This document shows positions 55,640-64,000 of a DNA stretch of 64,000 nucleotides, one piece after another. Both the position numbers and the translations under genes were made by a program. Under the pieces are notes generated by a model that searched no databases, was not told the origin of the DNA, and worked only from the letters and a program-made list of their open reading frames with translations. The stretch lies in the NCBI GenBank assembly GCA_930367215.1, contig OV884057.1, positions 105,921,284-105,985,283 on the forward strand, written 5' to 3'. Positions within the stretch are counted from its first letter, which is position 1. Each line of letters begins with the position of its first letter. The stretch is from Pollenia angustigena. Its lineage: Eukaryota > Arthropoda > Insecta > Diptera > Polleniidae.

Positions 55640-56503
55640 TAATTCCTTTGCTAAAGCTAACCGAATATAAATCGAGGTCACTTTTTCGCAAAGCTGTTAG
55701 CTAACATGAGTTTGCTTTATATCACGTACCTTTTATGGACGCTTATTTCGAAGAGATCAAAGAACAATCGAAAATAAAACCGCCATTTGCTTCAGCGATC
55801 ATACTCATAGTAAACCTGTTTTAGTTCATGAGATCGACACCTCCCATTCCCTTGTTGTAATGCTGGGCAAGTTGGAAGCCAGGTAAACAGCGCGATTTTC
55901 CATCCATTTTACTACGGATATGCTGTCAGATGAAATATAGCTTATGTCACCACGCTTCATATTTTTATCGGCCGGAAACTGCTTTGGCATGTGTTTTCTA
56001 TTACTGCGAATTGTTCCGCATGCCATGATGTCATTTTACTGTAGATTGTACAGCAAGTTTACGCTTGTAAAAAAGTCGAAGAAAAATTCAACTCCTTTTT
56101 TTGTCAGTGGCTTACATAATTGCAAAACCACAGATGCACCAAGACTGTGCTCCACAGACGTCTTTTTTCCGGTGTATATGTCCACATTATACAGGTTTCC
56201 GGGTTCCGACTCACAATTACCAAAGTTTGGAGCCCCATGGCACGGGCTTGTTCTTCGTATATTGCTTCATGGCGTTATGTCCCTTGAACTTCACTATAGG
56301 TTCGTCAATTGATAGTTTTTTTTTTTGAATAAGTGTATGCTTCTGGCATAGCTTGATTTAGCCTTATCATTGTCGCAGAAGTGCAGATTGGAAGTTATTT
56401 CCTCAAATAGAGGCCGTGTCATGATATCTGCGATTTGAGCTTGATGAAATGTTGGATCTGTAGACCAATACATCCGAATGATGGGTAGTTTTACTAGGCT
56501 CAT
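55640..56503 (-). pseudogene. piggyBac transposase relic
   Basis: On the minus strand the fragments occur in family order. They are VKLPIIRMYWSTDPTFHQAQ, IADIMTRPLFEEITSNLHFC (56500-56380), EPIVKFKGHNAMKQYMKNKP (about 56305-56245), a FTSVNLLYNLQ segment, and MACGTIRSNRKHMPKQ then KRGDISY and VVKWMENRAVYLASN (56026-55850). These match DDE_Tnp_1_7-type piggyBac proteins, which cut at TTAA sites. Frameshifts and stops separate the pieces, and the family's catalytic aspartates are only partly in readable sequence. No piggyBac TIRs seen. Confidence 0.8.
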
Positions 56504-57103
56504 TCGTACGATTAGACCCCGATTGCTTTAAAATAATGAATCAATGAAAACAAACAAACAAACAATCAATAACAGACAAGATGCGTTTTGTTCAATTGAC
56601 TTTCATCATTAACAGTCAAAAATAAACATGCACCAAAAAAAAACTTAAAATTATATACACAAATATTTAGACAATTTTTAGGTGCGTTTTTTTCCGTTTC
56701 AACCCTCATGCAAACATATTTGGGGTAAAAGTGAGTGAGCAGGTTGAAATTTACACTTACTTCCCCCATTTATTTTTTCAAATGTAAGAGGCCCCAAAAA
56801 TCTAGCCGAGTTTTAGCCAGGTGCGCCCTACGCTCTCCCCACAGCACCCCTCTGAAAAAAGGCGACGTTTTGGCCAACTTTGCCCTAGCGGGTAAATGGG
56901 GTCAGATAGGCCCTTACCACCTACCACATTTTTGTTGCCCCAACCCTCCGCTACAATCCGTTTTAAACATACATATTTACTCTTTAACGTGATATGATAT
57001 TGTTACGAAAGTAACTTTAGTTAAAAATTATTTGTAATTATTGGTTAAGAATTAGATGAATTTATGTATTTATTTTATTTATTTGTCGTTCCATACACAA
57101 GAC
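56504..57103. other. Intergenic, with a GC-rich island
   Basis: Mostly AT-rich, but 56785-56955 is strikingly GC-rich (AGCCAGGTGCGCCCTACGCT, CTAGCGGGTAAATGGGGTCA) compared with everything around it. The weak frame through it has no recognised product. Confidence 0.45.
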
Positions 57104-57619
57104 TAAAGGTACGGTCACATATGGCAAACATTTGTCAAAAAATATCAAATATTTGTTTGCCCTAATCTGACCACAAAATATTTTTGAGGGGCAAACAGAA
57201 AAACAGCTGATTGTGGGCAAACAAAATTATTTGCTAGCAAACAAAAATGCTCCTAATGTGACCATGTAACGTCAAATATTTTCCTTGTTTTTAGGCAAAT
57301 AAATATTTGTTCTTACAAAAATTTTGTAAGAACAAACAGCGGCAAATAAAAAGCTTTAAAATAAAAAGCTTTAAAATAAAAATTATTGAATAAAATTGAA
57401 AAAATTAACAAAATTAAATAAGTTTTTAATGACGAAAAAACTTATTTATGTAAAAATTTTTCCTGTGTTCTCTTTTTACCAAAAAGTTGCGCGGTAAATA
57501 GAATTAAAGATGTTACAAAATACATTTTTCTTAAGTAAATGGGTAATTTCTATGAGCCTATGTATGTTACGAATTATGAATTGCGAGCATGCCGTATCTA
57601 TATAAATAGATAAATTTGT

Positions 57620-58335
57620 GAGAGTGTACCAGTTTGGGGTCATTGGACAATCAGAGACCCGCCAAAATAAAATTATATAATGAATTTAAGATTTATATAA
57701 AACATATTAGCGCCAAATAATATACCGACATAGACACCTTTATGAGATTTTTTTCGTCTTGAAGTGATTGTAGCAAGTGACCTGGAACCAATTCTCGGCC
57801 TAACAAGACGAAATTTTGGCACGACATACAAGCTATTATACAAGGTATATTTATAGCAGGTAGCCGCGAGATTACAACAATTGTACAATAAAACAAACAG
57901 CAGGGCTTTTAATTGTTTTTTTTGTGATACGAACTGTCAAACAGCAAAGGGGTTGAAAAGAGACAAAAAAGACAAAAGAAAAAGACAAAAAACCTTGTTT
58001 ACTATACAACATTTGACTGTTTGTATCACGACACAAGCAAATTAAAAATAACCAGCTGGCTTTCCGAGACTACCTGATATAAATATACCTTGCTATTATA
58101 GAAATTATTGCCAAAACCGGCATTACAAGATTATTATGACATTATAGCTATTTACAGAAGTGGTATTTGTATAAGAGCTATGGTAAAATATGGATCGATT
58201 ACAATAACATTTGGTAAGGTGATAATAGATTGTCTATGGGAACAAGGACTTTTCTCCAGAAATAAGTTTTTATGGGGGCTATGTGAAATTATTGACCGAT
58301 TCTTTCCAACTCTTATGACAATAAAAACGTAAATA
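57620..58335 (-). repeat. Interspersed repeat, reversed, split by a MITE
   Basis: GGGGTCATTGGACAATCAGA and ACCCGCCAAAATAAAATTA match 51126-51165. ATGGGGGCTATGTGAAATTA resembles 52040-52130. The MITE at 57841-58092 interrupts it. Confidence 0.5.
57841..58092. mobile_element. 252-bp MITE with CAAGG ends and 8-bp duplication
   Basis: Ends are CAAGGTATATTTATAGCAGG and inverted CAAGGTATATTTATATCAGG. CTATTATA lies at 57833-57840 and 58093-58100. Same termini type and duplication length as 16279-16475. Confidence 0.87.
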
Positions 58336-58350
58336 ACATTTCATTACTAT

Positions 58351-58605
58351 CAGCTGCCATATTCTTTATTTCGCTTAGCTAAAGCTAAATCTCGATCGCT
58401 AAAATTCCTTAGAGAAAACAAAATTAAAAATTTTAAGCGATGACACTAAAAGCTAAAATTGCGACAAATTAAATTTGTATTGCATTGCCAAATTTAGCAA
58501 TGTACGTTGCTGAATTACATTTGTAGCCAAAAATTGCTAAATCAACTTTATAGATTTTTAGCGATAGAGATTTAGCTTTAGCGAATTACGGAATACGGCT
58601 GCAGG
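58351..58605. mobile_element. Inverted-repeat MITE without clear duplication
   Basis: AGCTGCCATATTC...AGCTAAATCTCGATCGCTAA on the left pairs with TTAGCGATAGAGATTTAGCT...GAATACGGCTGC on the right, about 50 bp of imperfect inverted repeat. Confidence 0.6.
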
Positions 58606-59279
58606 TGTGGTGAAATCCGCATGTTTTTGTGCATTGATGATGTTTTCTTTGATAGTGCGCTGTAAAACAGGTGACTACGATTTATATATGTATAGGGCTA
58701 TCTTAATAATGGCGACAATTGCCGAAAAACGGAACAAAGATATGCGAAAATTTCAAAAAATTTGCAAAAATAGCGATAAATTTTAATATTTCAAACAAGC
58801 CATAAAATTGATTAAAAGTCCTTTAAATTATAAGGAATTGCAAAAATTTGATAAAAATTGCTAAATTAGCAGAAAATCACGAAAAATTACAAACTTGGAA
58901 GCAAACCCAAAAATGTATCGGTTAAAAAACAAAATGTCGGAAAAACAAAAAATTTTAAAAATAGCGAAAATGCGCGAAAATATTTAATATATTTGGAATA
59001 AGCCTTAAAGTTGATTTAAAGTCCCTAACACTACAAGGAATGCCAAAAATTCTGTAAAAATTGCAAAATCAGTGGAAATTTGCAAAAATTCGCGATATTC
59101 GCAAAATTCTGTTTTTGCTTCAAATGTTCTCAAATATAAGAATAAAAGTCGATTTGGTTTACTTTCACTAACCCCTTACTACTCTAATTGAAAGCGAATA
59201 AAAACATGTGGTGGTGTATTGCAGAACACAAAAAATGCTGAATTAATCCACTTTCGAGTGAATTCGGATTCTAGAACAC
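58606..59279. other. AT-rich filler inside the 3.05-kb element
   Basis: Repetitive GAAAAATTGCAAAAAT and AAAATTGCGAAAAA phrases with no gene. CTTTAAATTATAAGGAATTG (58821) and CCTAACACTACAAGGAATGC (59024) show an internal ~205-bp duplication. Confidence 0.4.
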
Positions 59280-59760
59280 ACCCGATTATCTCAAAAATTG
59301 CGACATGTACTTTGCGAATAAGGTTAACATGGACAGCTAACCAGACGGATGAACATTGTTATATCGATTAAGAAAAGGATGCTGACGAAAAATAAAAATT
59401 TTGGTGACAAGTTCACTCAAGTTCTTTTAAGCAGTTTGGATTGAAATTTAGCACTTTTGGTTCAGTAGGAAAAGCGTTATAGACTAAAATGTGAAACAAC
59501 CTCCCGAAAAATCGATATTTCTGTAACAAAAACTAACGTAAATTGGTGGCGGAATGCACCTTTTATCGTTAAATTTTGCACAAACTCAATTTATATGCCT
59601 AGAAATCATACAACTAAATTTCGTGAAGATCGGTCTATAATTTACAATAGATCCACTGTCTAAAAACACTTTATTGCTTGCGTAACTAAACCGTAACGAA
59701 TATTGCTTGAGTTCATAATATAGTTTAATTTAGTTGAATTAGACTGGAAATTACTTCGCC
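59280..59760 (+). repeat. TATACCCTCCACCA-type interspersed repeat, diverged copy
   Basis: CAGTTTGGATTGAAATTTAG, TTCAGTAGGAAAAGCGTTAT and CGTGAAGATCGGTCTATAAT match the body of the 7224 copy in order. Confidence 0.6.
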
Positions 59761-60164
59761 AAATTGCATTTATCCATTTATTTGTTATGTAAATCCTTTT
59801 TTACTTTTAAAACTGCTGTTCTCGCTCTTCTATACCATAAAACCATAAAAGTTTCAATATTTTGCATCAAAATGATAATTTTTAGTTTCAATAAAACAGT
59901 AATTTTATTTATTTAATTTTTATTTTTGACAATTTGTTCAAATATTTATTTTAAGGCAAATATTTTTATATGTGAACACAGGGCAAACATGTTTTCCCAT
60001 TTTTTATTTGAAGCTATTTAATATCTGTTTGAACAAACAAAAATGGGCAAATAAATGTGCGTAGTGTGACCAGCAAATAAAATTTTTATTTTTTTTAACA
60101 AATTTTTTAAAAATGCTGGCAAACAAAATTTGACAATTGTTTGCCATATGTGACCGTACCTTAA

Positions 60165-60329
60165 GAGTCTCATATTGCAGTACAGAACTAAGTATTAGCA
60201 AAATGTTGTAATGTTAAAACTTAAAACTATTTACAAAATCATCAATATATACATATGTATTAAAGAAATAGATTAAAAAAAAATAAATAAATTAATAATA
60301 ATAATCAAAAGTAATTATTTTATTAAAAT
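60165..60329. other. AT-rich, probable 3' UTR/tail of LINE fragment
   Basis: TAATAATAATAATC-type simple sequence and AATAAATAAATTAATAATA, next to the 3' end of the reversed LINE. Confidence 0.35.
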
Positions 60330-61241
60330 CAAATAGTAATTATTGTTAATTAATCAAATGTGGAAAACAAATTAATTATAGACTTTTTGAACTCAAGTAC
60401 GTTACATAAAAGTTGAGAACAATATGGAATTGAGTTCCAGATATGAACGGCATGGATAAAGAATTGCCACAATGTTTTAAGGCTATAATGTCTAAATAGT
60501 ATTAGTCGTCTTCCTCTACTTTCAATATTTGAGAATTTAAGTTTTACATATATGTAGATGTTCAGGCTGTTTCATGTAGATGATTTTGTGTACAAAAATT
60601 AAGAAACGCGTTTTTAGCAGATCTTTAAAACAAATGCCATATAATTTCATTGCAAATGTTGAAACTCGTGCTCGACGTTTTAATCCATAGACATAACGAA
60701 TAATATTATTAAATGTTACATTTAGTTAATTTTCACTTATTGCGTCACAACTTGCAAAAAGTTCACAACCATACAACAAAATGGGTATTAAGTACGTTTT
60801 AGCAAGTAGTATTCGTATTTTGATTGGTGTGCAGTACTGAGTTCGCCAAAGTGTTCTTACCATGGAAAACGTTCGACCGCATGCATATTTTATATGGTCA
60901 GACCATGTTAATGTGTTATTAAAAATAATTCCAAAGTTTTTTGCTGTGTTTACAATTTCTATGCATTGATTATTAATGGAAATATTGGGCATAAGGTTAA
61001 AATCAATTTTTGACAGACGTTTACGTATAATAATACATTTGGATTTTCGGGGGTTAATTCCAAGACCATTTGCAGATGCCCACAAATAAATTTTATGTAG
61101 TTCTTTATTCAAAGTACTAACACACTCATTCAGCGAGGCTTCATTACAACTGATGTAGAGCTGAACATCATCTGCATACATTATTATCCCACAGTGAGTA
61201 AGTACATTAGGGAGATCGTTTGAGTACATAGCAAATAGCAT
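60330..61241 (-). pseudogene. 5'-truncated non-LTR retrotransposon, RT C-terminal part
   Basis: Minus strand from 61241: MLFAMYSNDLPNVLTHC, then the catalytic YADDVQLYIS (about residues 22-31), KTYLIPILLYGCELF and, after a TAA near 60726-60728, more of the same protein (IIRYVYGLKRRARVSTFAMK, then RGRRLILFRHYSLKTLWQFF and HIWNSIP) to about 60340. YADD plus the thumb and C-terminal arrangement fits reverse transcriptases of LINEs (Jockey/I/R1-like), different from the element at 1330-5946. The protein begins abruptly just before YADD, a typical 5' truncation. Only one or two stops interrupt about 300 codons. Confidence 0.85.
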
Positions 61242-61337
61242 TTATCTTGTATTTATTAGTTGTTTTGTATTCATAAGTAATTTTATTAGTTTACATTGTT
61301 TTTAAAAATTTTTTAATTTAGTACACTTCAATCCCAA

Positions 61338-61774
61338 TGTGCATTAAGCCCTAGAAATGACCGTTAAAAAAGCTTTAGTATAAGTGGTGAAATTATGTAA
61401 ACATAAGTGCCGCCATAAATCATAATAGACGATAGAGTGGTGAATAAGTAAAGCCTCGAAACTTCGAGAAACATTTCGAATGTTCTAGATGGCTAAATTA
61501 CAGTATTAATACTTGCGGCGGCTAGCATCAAAAAACAGTATTAGTTCAGACTTTGTCAAGTTTACTATAAACATTGAAGTGTGTTGATTACAATAGTGAG
61601 TTGTAAATAAAAGCTGTAAATTTCGGTTGTTAAAGTGACTAAGTTCTTAATAAATAAGTGTTATAAATTAAAGTCTTGTGTGTATTTAATTTTATTAAAG
61701 TGCAATAAAGAACTCGAAACGGTTTATTATAAAGCAAATAAACCAAAACGTTGTTGAAAGGCAGTAACGTAACA
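61338..61774 (+). repeat. Probable 5' LTR (limits provisional)
   Basis: Begins TGTGCATTAAGCCC and ends GTAACGTAACA just before the primer site. It contains AATAAAAGC and AATAAAGAAC signals. The start is chosen only because TG...CA ends are expected. Confidence 0.55.
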
Positions 61775-61776
61775 AT

Positions 61777-61790
61777 TGGTGTCAGAAGTG
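61777..61790 (+). other. Primer binding site
   Basis: TGGTGTCAGAAGTG, a primer-site form I recall from several insect Gypsy elements. The exact tRNA is uncertain. Confidence 0.6.
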
Positions 61791-62056
61791 AAATTGCATA
61801 AATAAAATAAAAAAAAAAGAAAAAAAAAAGTGAAAAATAATAAATAAATTAATTAATAAAAATAAAAAAAATAGACAGCAATGAAATTTGAAGAGCTTTA
61901 AGTAGAACAGCTCAAGAAAGAATTGGGCAAGTTGGATCTGCCAACTGCAGGTAATAAAGCAGAGCTGCAGAAGAGACTATTAGATGAATTCGAGCGACGC
62001 AATATGGACATTGCGAGTTACGAATTTGAGGACAAAGAAGAAATAGAGGTATGTAC

Positions 62057-63246
62057 TAGAGTTGTCAATTATTCGCCTTTCAACTTTGTTCGAATAATTC
62101 AAATAAATTTTTTTGTTCGTTCGATCAAACGATTAAATATAAATAATTTTTCGATTAATCGATGAGAATAACGAATAAAAAAATTATTTTTACAAAAAAA
62201 TTACTATGGAAAATCTTCCATTCCATCCGCTATGACTTCTTCTTTTTTTGATGCATAACATTTTTCATCTTAACTCCATATCGTTGTATTACTTAAAGGC
62301 ATCGTAAAACCCTTAATTCCTTAATAATCCGAAATTACTCTGGATTTTCGAAAGTTGTTGGCAGACCTACCATCTTCAGCCAAACTTCTGTCTACAATTT
62401 CTTCTATAGAACAGCCGCTGTCACTCTTAATGTATTTGTCCATTGGACCAAGTTTGGCATTTCATGATGTCTTCCACTAAATCGTTTTCAATGGTAATAT
62501 TGAGAGGAGACACTTACGCAAATGGTGAAGATATGTAAATATGTAAATCAATTCTTTATTTTTAAGCTTTTTGTTTATTTCTGAATTTTTCATCCGAAAT
62601 TGAAAAATCTCATCAAAGTTATTTCCTTTCTTGAAAATTTTTAACGTTTGATTTAAAAAAAAACAGCTGATACAATTGAGAAGGCGAGTTGCAAAACTCG
62701 TTTGTTGCAAAATTAAAAATACAAAATATTCTGATTGCATCAATGTATGTCCGTGCTAAAATCATGGAAGAGGACATGCATTGATACAATTAGTATATTT
62801 CTTCTCATAGAACGCCAAAAGAACTATTAGATTCAATTGTCAGCTCGTATTTTTAATTTTGTAACGAACGAGTTTTGCATCTCACCTACTCAATTGTAAG
62901 TTAAGATTTGTTTAATAAGAACATAAAATACTATTTTGAAATACAATGAGTACTCAACACGGTTTTTAGTTACTAAACATTGAGATTAATTACAACCAGG
63001 GCTATGGCAACAATATTTTTTAACTTTCCTACATTTTAAATAAAATAACACAAAAAACGTATGAGAATAAATAAAATTCTAAGCTTTTATTTAATTTTTT
63101 TTTAATAAAAAAAATTGTTCGATTAATCGACATTAATTAATCGATTTATTCGTTATTCGAAAATCTTCGTTTTTAAATTATTCGAACGAGAGTTTTGTTT
63201 TGTTTGATCGATTAATCGAATTATTCTTAATCGGTTGACAACTCTA
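62057..63246. mobile_element. hAT MITE/remnant inside gag, 8-bp duplication
   Basis: Ends are TAGAGTTGTCAA and its inverse, with GTATGTAC at 62049-62056 and 63247-63254. Subterminal TCGATTAATCGA palindromes occur on both sides. The minus strand at about 62500-62300 has remnants (VDRSLAEDGRSANNF-like, across frames) of a hAT-type protein. A smaller MITE (62673) is nested within. Confidence 0.87.
62673..62896. mobile_element. Nested 224-bp MITE, TA duplication
   Basis: Left CAATTGAGAAGGCGAGTTGC and inverted right CAATTGAGTAGGTGAGATGC; homology continues through AAAACTCGTT to about 50 bp. TA at 62671-62672 and 62897-62898. TA duplication suggests Tc1/mariner. Confidence 0.75.
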
Positions 63247-64000
63247 GTATGTACTCGTGCAGTTGCTAGCAGTTTAGATTTAAACACAACAAAATGGACA
63301 AAAATTCCAGAGCGATGAAAAATTGATGATAATTCCAAAAGCATGGTAAAGATGATTAAAGAAAATTCGAGCGATATTCTAGCTAAAACTTCTAGAAATA
63401 TTGATGAAACTTCTAGAAAAATGGAGGAGAAGTCTAGCACCATCCTGGCTGAAATTCAAGAGAATTCCAGAATAACCAACGAGAAGCTTCAGGCTACTAA
63501 TGAAAAACTTGAGAAGCTTCAAGAGATTTCTACTGTCATAAATGAAAGAGTAGATGACATGGAAATAGAATTTAACCAGAAACTTTCTTATGTAAAAACT
63601 CAAGTCACGGATGTTAAACCTCAAGTCACGGATGTAAAAACACAAGTTACGGTTTTTGATGAAAAACTACACCATCTGGAGGCTAAAGTTAATAACATTC
63701 AATGCCAAGAAGGACCAGTGCGAGTTATTCCAGAAGTTTCTAGTATAATTAAGGCCTCAAGTTTTGACGGTAGTGTGCCATTAAATGTTTTTAAGTTCCA
63801 GTTCGATACAGTTGCCAACAGAAATGCATGGAACAGTGACGAAAAAGCCATCGAGCTCATTCTTGCTATAAAGGGGACTACATCTGCTACCAGAAAGAAG
63901 CAGAAACAAGTATGATGAAATTGTGGTAGCAGTGCAACGTAAGTATGGAGGTGAACATAAAAAAGAAATCTACAAAATGGAGTTGCGTGGCCGAGTGCAA

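Larger units (their letters stand above)
57107..60161. mobile_element. 3.05-kb PIF/Harbinger-like element, TAA duplication, nested inserts
   Basis: Perfect ends AGGTACGGTCACATATGGCA (then AACA) on both sides, with TAA at 57104-57106 and 60162-60164. Subterminal regions repeat CAAATATTTGTTTGCC-like phrases. No transposase gene is recognisable. Its length comes from insertions: a CAAGG MITE (57841), interspersed repeats (57620-58330, 59280-59760) and a small inverted-repeat element (58351). Confidence 0.87.
61338..64000 (+). mobile_element. Ty3/Gypsy LTR retrotransposon, 5' part, runs off the window
   Basis: LTR-like region, PBS and a gag gene with SAP domain. The 3' LTR lies beyond 64000, so LTR limits are provisional. 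Split by a 1190-bp hAT MITE. Confidence 0.8.
61881..64000 (+). pseudogene. Gypsy gag with N-terminal SAP domain, broken, partial
   Basis: Gag of the element above. The start is MKFEEL, a TAA at 61899-61901, then QLKKELGKLDLPTAGNKAEL and QKRLLDEF, a SAP motif (helix-turn-helix seen in DNA/RNA-binding proteins and at the start of some insect Gypsy gags). A hAT MITE interrupts after the codons for EVC (62057-63246). The frame then continues through one TGA (about 63314) into a long coiled coil (63343-63700, heptads in RKMEEKSSTILAEIQENSR), three short VTDVK repeats, and the gag core ASSFDGSVPLNVFKFQFDTV. A one-base shift near 63880-63900 changes frame, and the core resumes as YDEIVVAVQRKYGGEH to the window edge. 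Confidence 0.8.

Noticed and set aside
61338..61774. Shared GTAACGTAACA with the transposon motif GTAACGTAACGCCA
   Set aside because: The LTR end shares only 10 bases and lacks CGCCA; coincidence is likely in AT-rich sequence.

Overview
The window is eukaryotic, very AT-rich DNA from a fly. It carries spliced chemoreceptor exons, Jockey, Gypsy, hAT, piggyBac and PIF/Harbinger relics, and many copies of an interspersed repeat that starts TATACCCTCCACCA and contains TCATTCCGT...GACCCCATAAA...TGTCCGTCTG. From memory that repeat is typical of calyptrate flies (blow flies, house flies). The species is an inference. No prokaryotic or viral genome organisation is present. Almost everything is mobile DNA. 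The only host gene I can support is two exons of an ionotropic (IR75-like) receptor at 47312-48457.

Layout. 177-1314: hAT element with an 8-bp target duplication. 1330-5946: Jockey-type LINE, nearly complete but broken. 5990-8920: interspersed repeats. 9150-14593: complete Ty3/Gypsy (Mag-like) LTR element with 204-bp LTRs, split by an 821-bp MITE. 15407-18640: small MITEs and a broken transposase-like gene. 18870-24290: AT-rich duplicated tracts. 24296-41624: a giant imperfect palindrome. Its arms each carry a copy of an unclassified DNA transposon, and its 5.3-kb spacer holds an intron-bearing hAT relic invaded by two other elements. 41626-42192: Gypsy gag fragment on the minus strand. 43130-46979: interspersed repeat, then a 162-bp MITE expanded to 2968 bp by three TTA-targeted insertions. 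47312-48457: receptor exons. 48460-61250: MITEs, interspersed repeats, piggyBac relic, a 3.05-kb TAA-flanked element and a LINE 3' fragment. 61338-64000: 5' part of another Gypsy element with a SAP-domain gag, split by a hAT MITE.

The most unusual items are the transposon at 24487-27275 and its inverted partner at 39517-41430. It has a 12-bp TIR, a TATA duplication, a transposase-like protein of a family I cannot name, and six direct copies of a GTAACGTAACGCCA motif near its ends. The palindrome's outer edge coincides with the end of a foldback repeat. At least ten separate elements across the window sit in TTA/TAA duplications, some nested inside one another so cleanly that the order of insertion can be read.

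Coordinates of TIRs and target duplications were read base by base. Family names rest on motif recognition without any database search.
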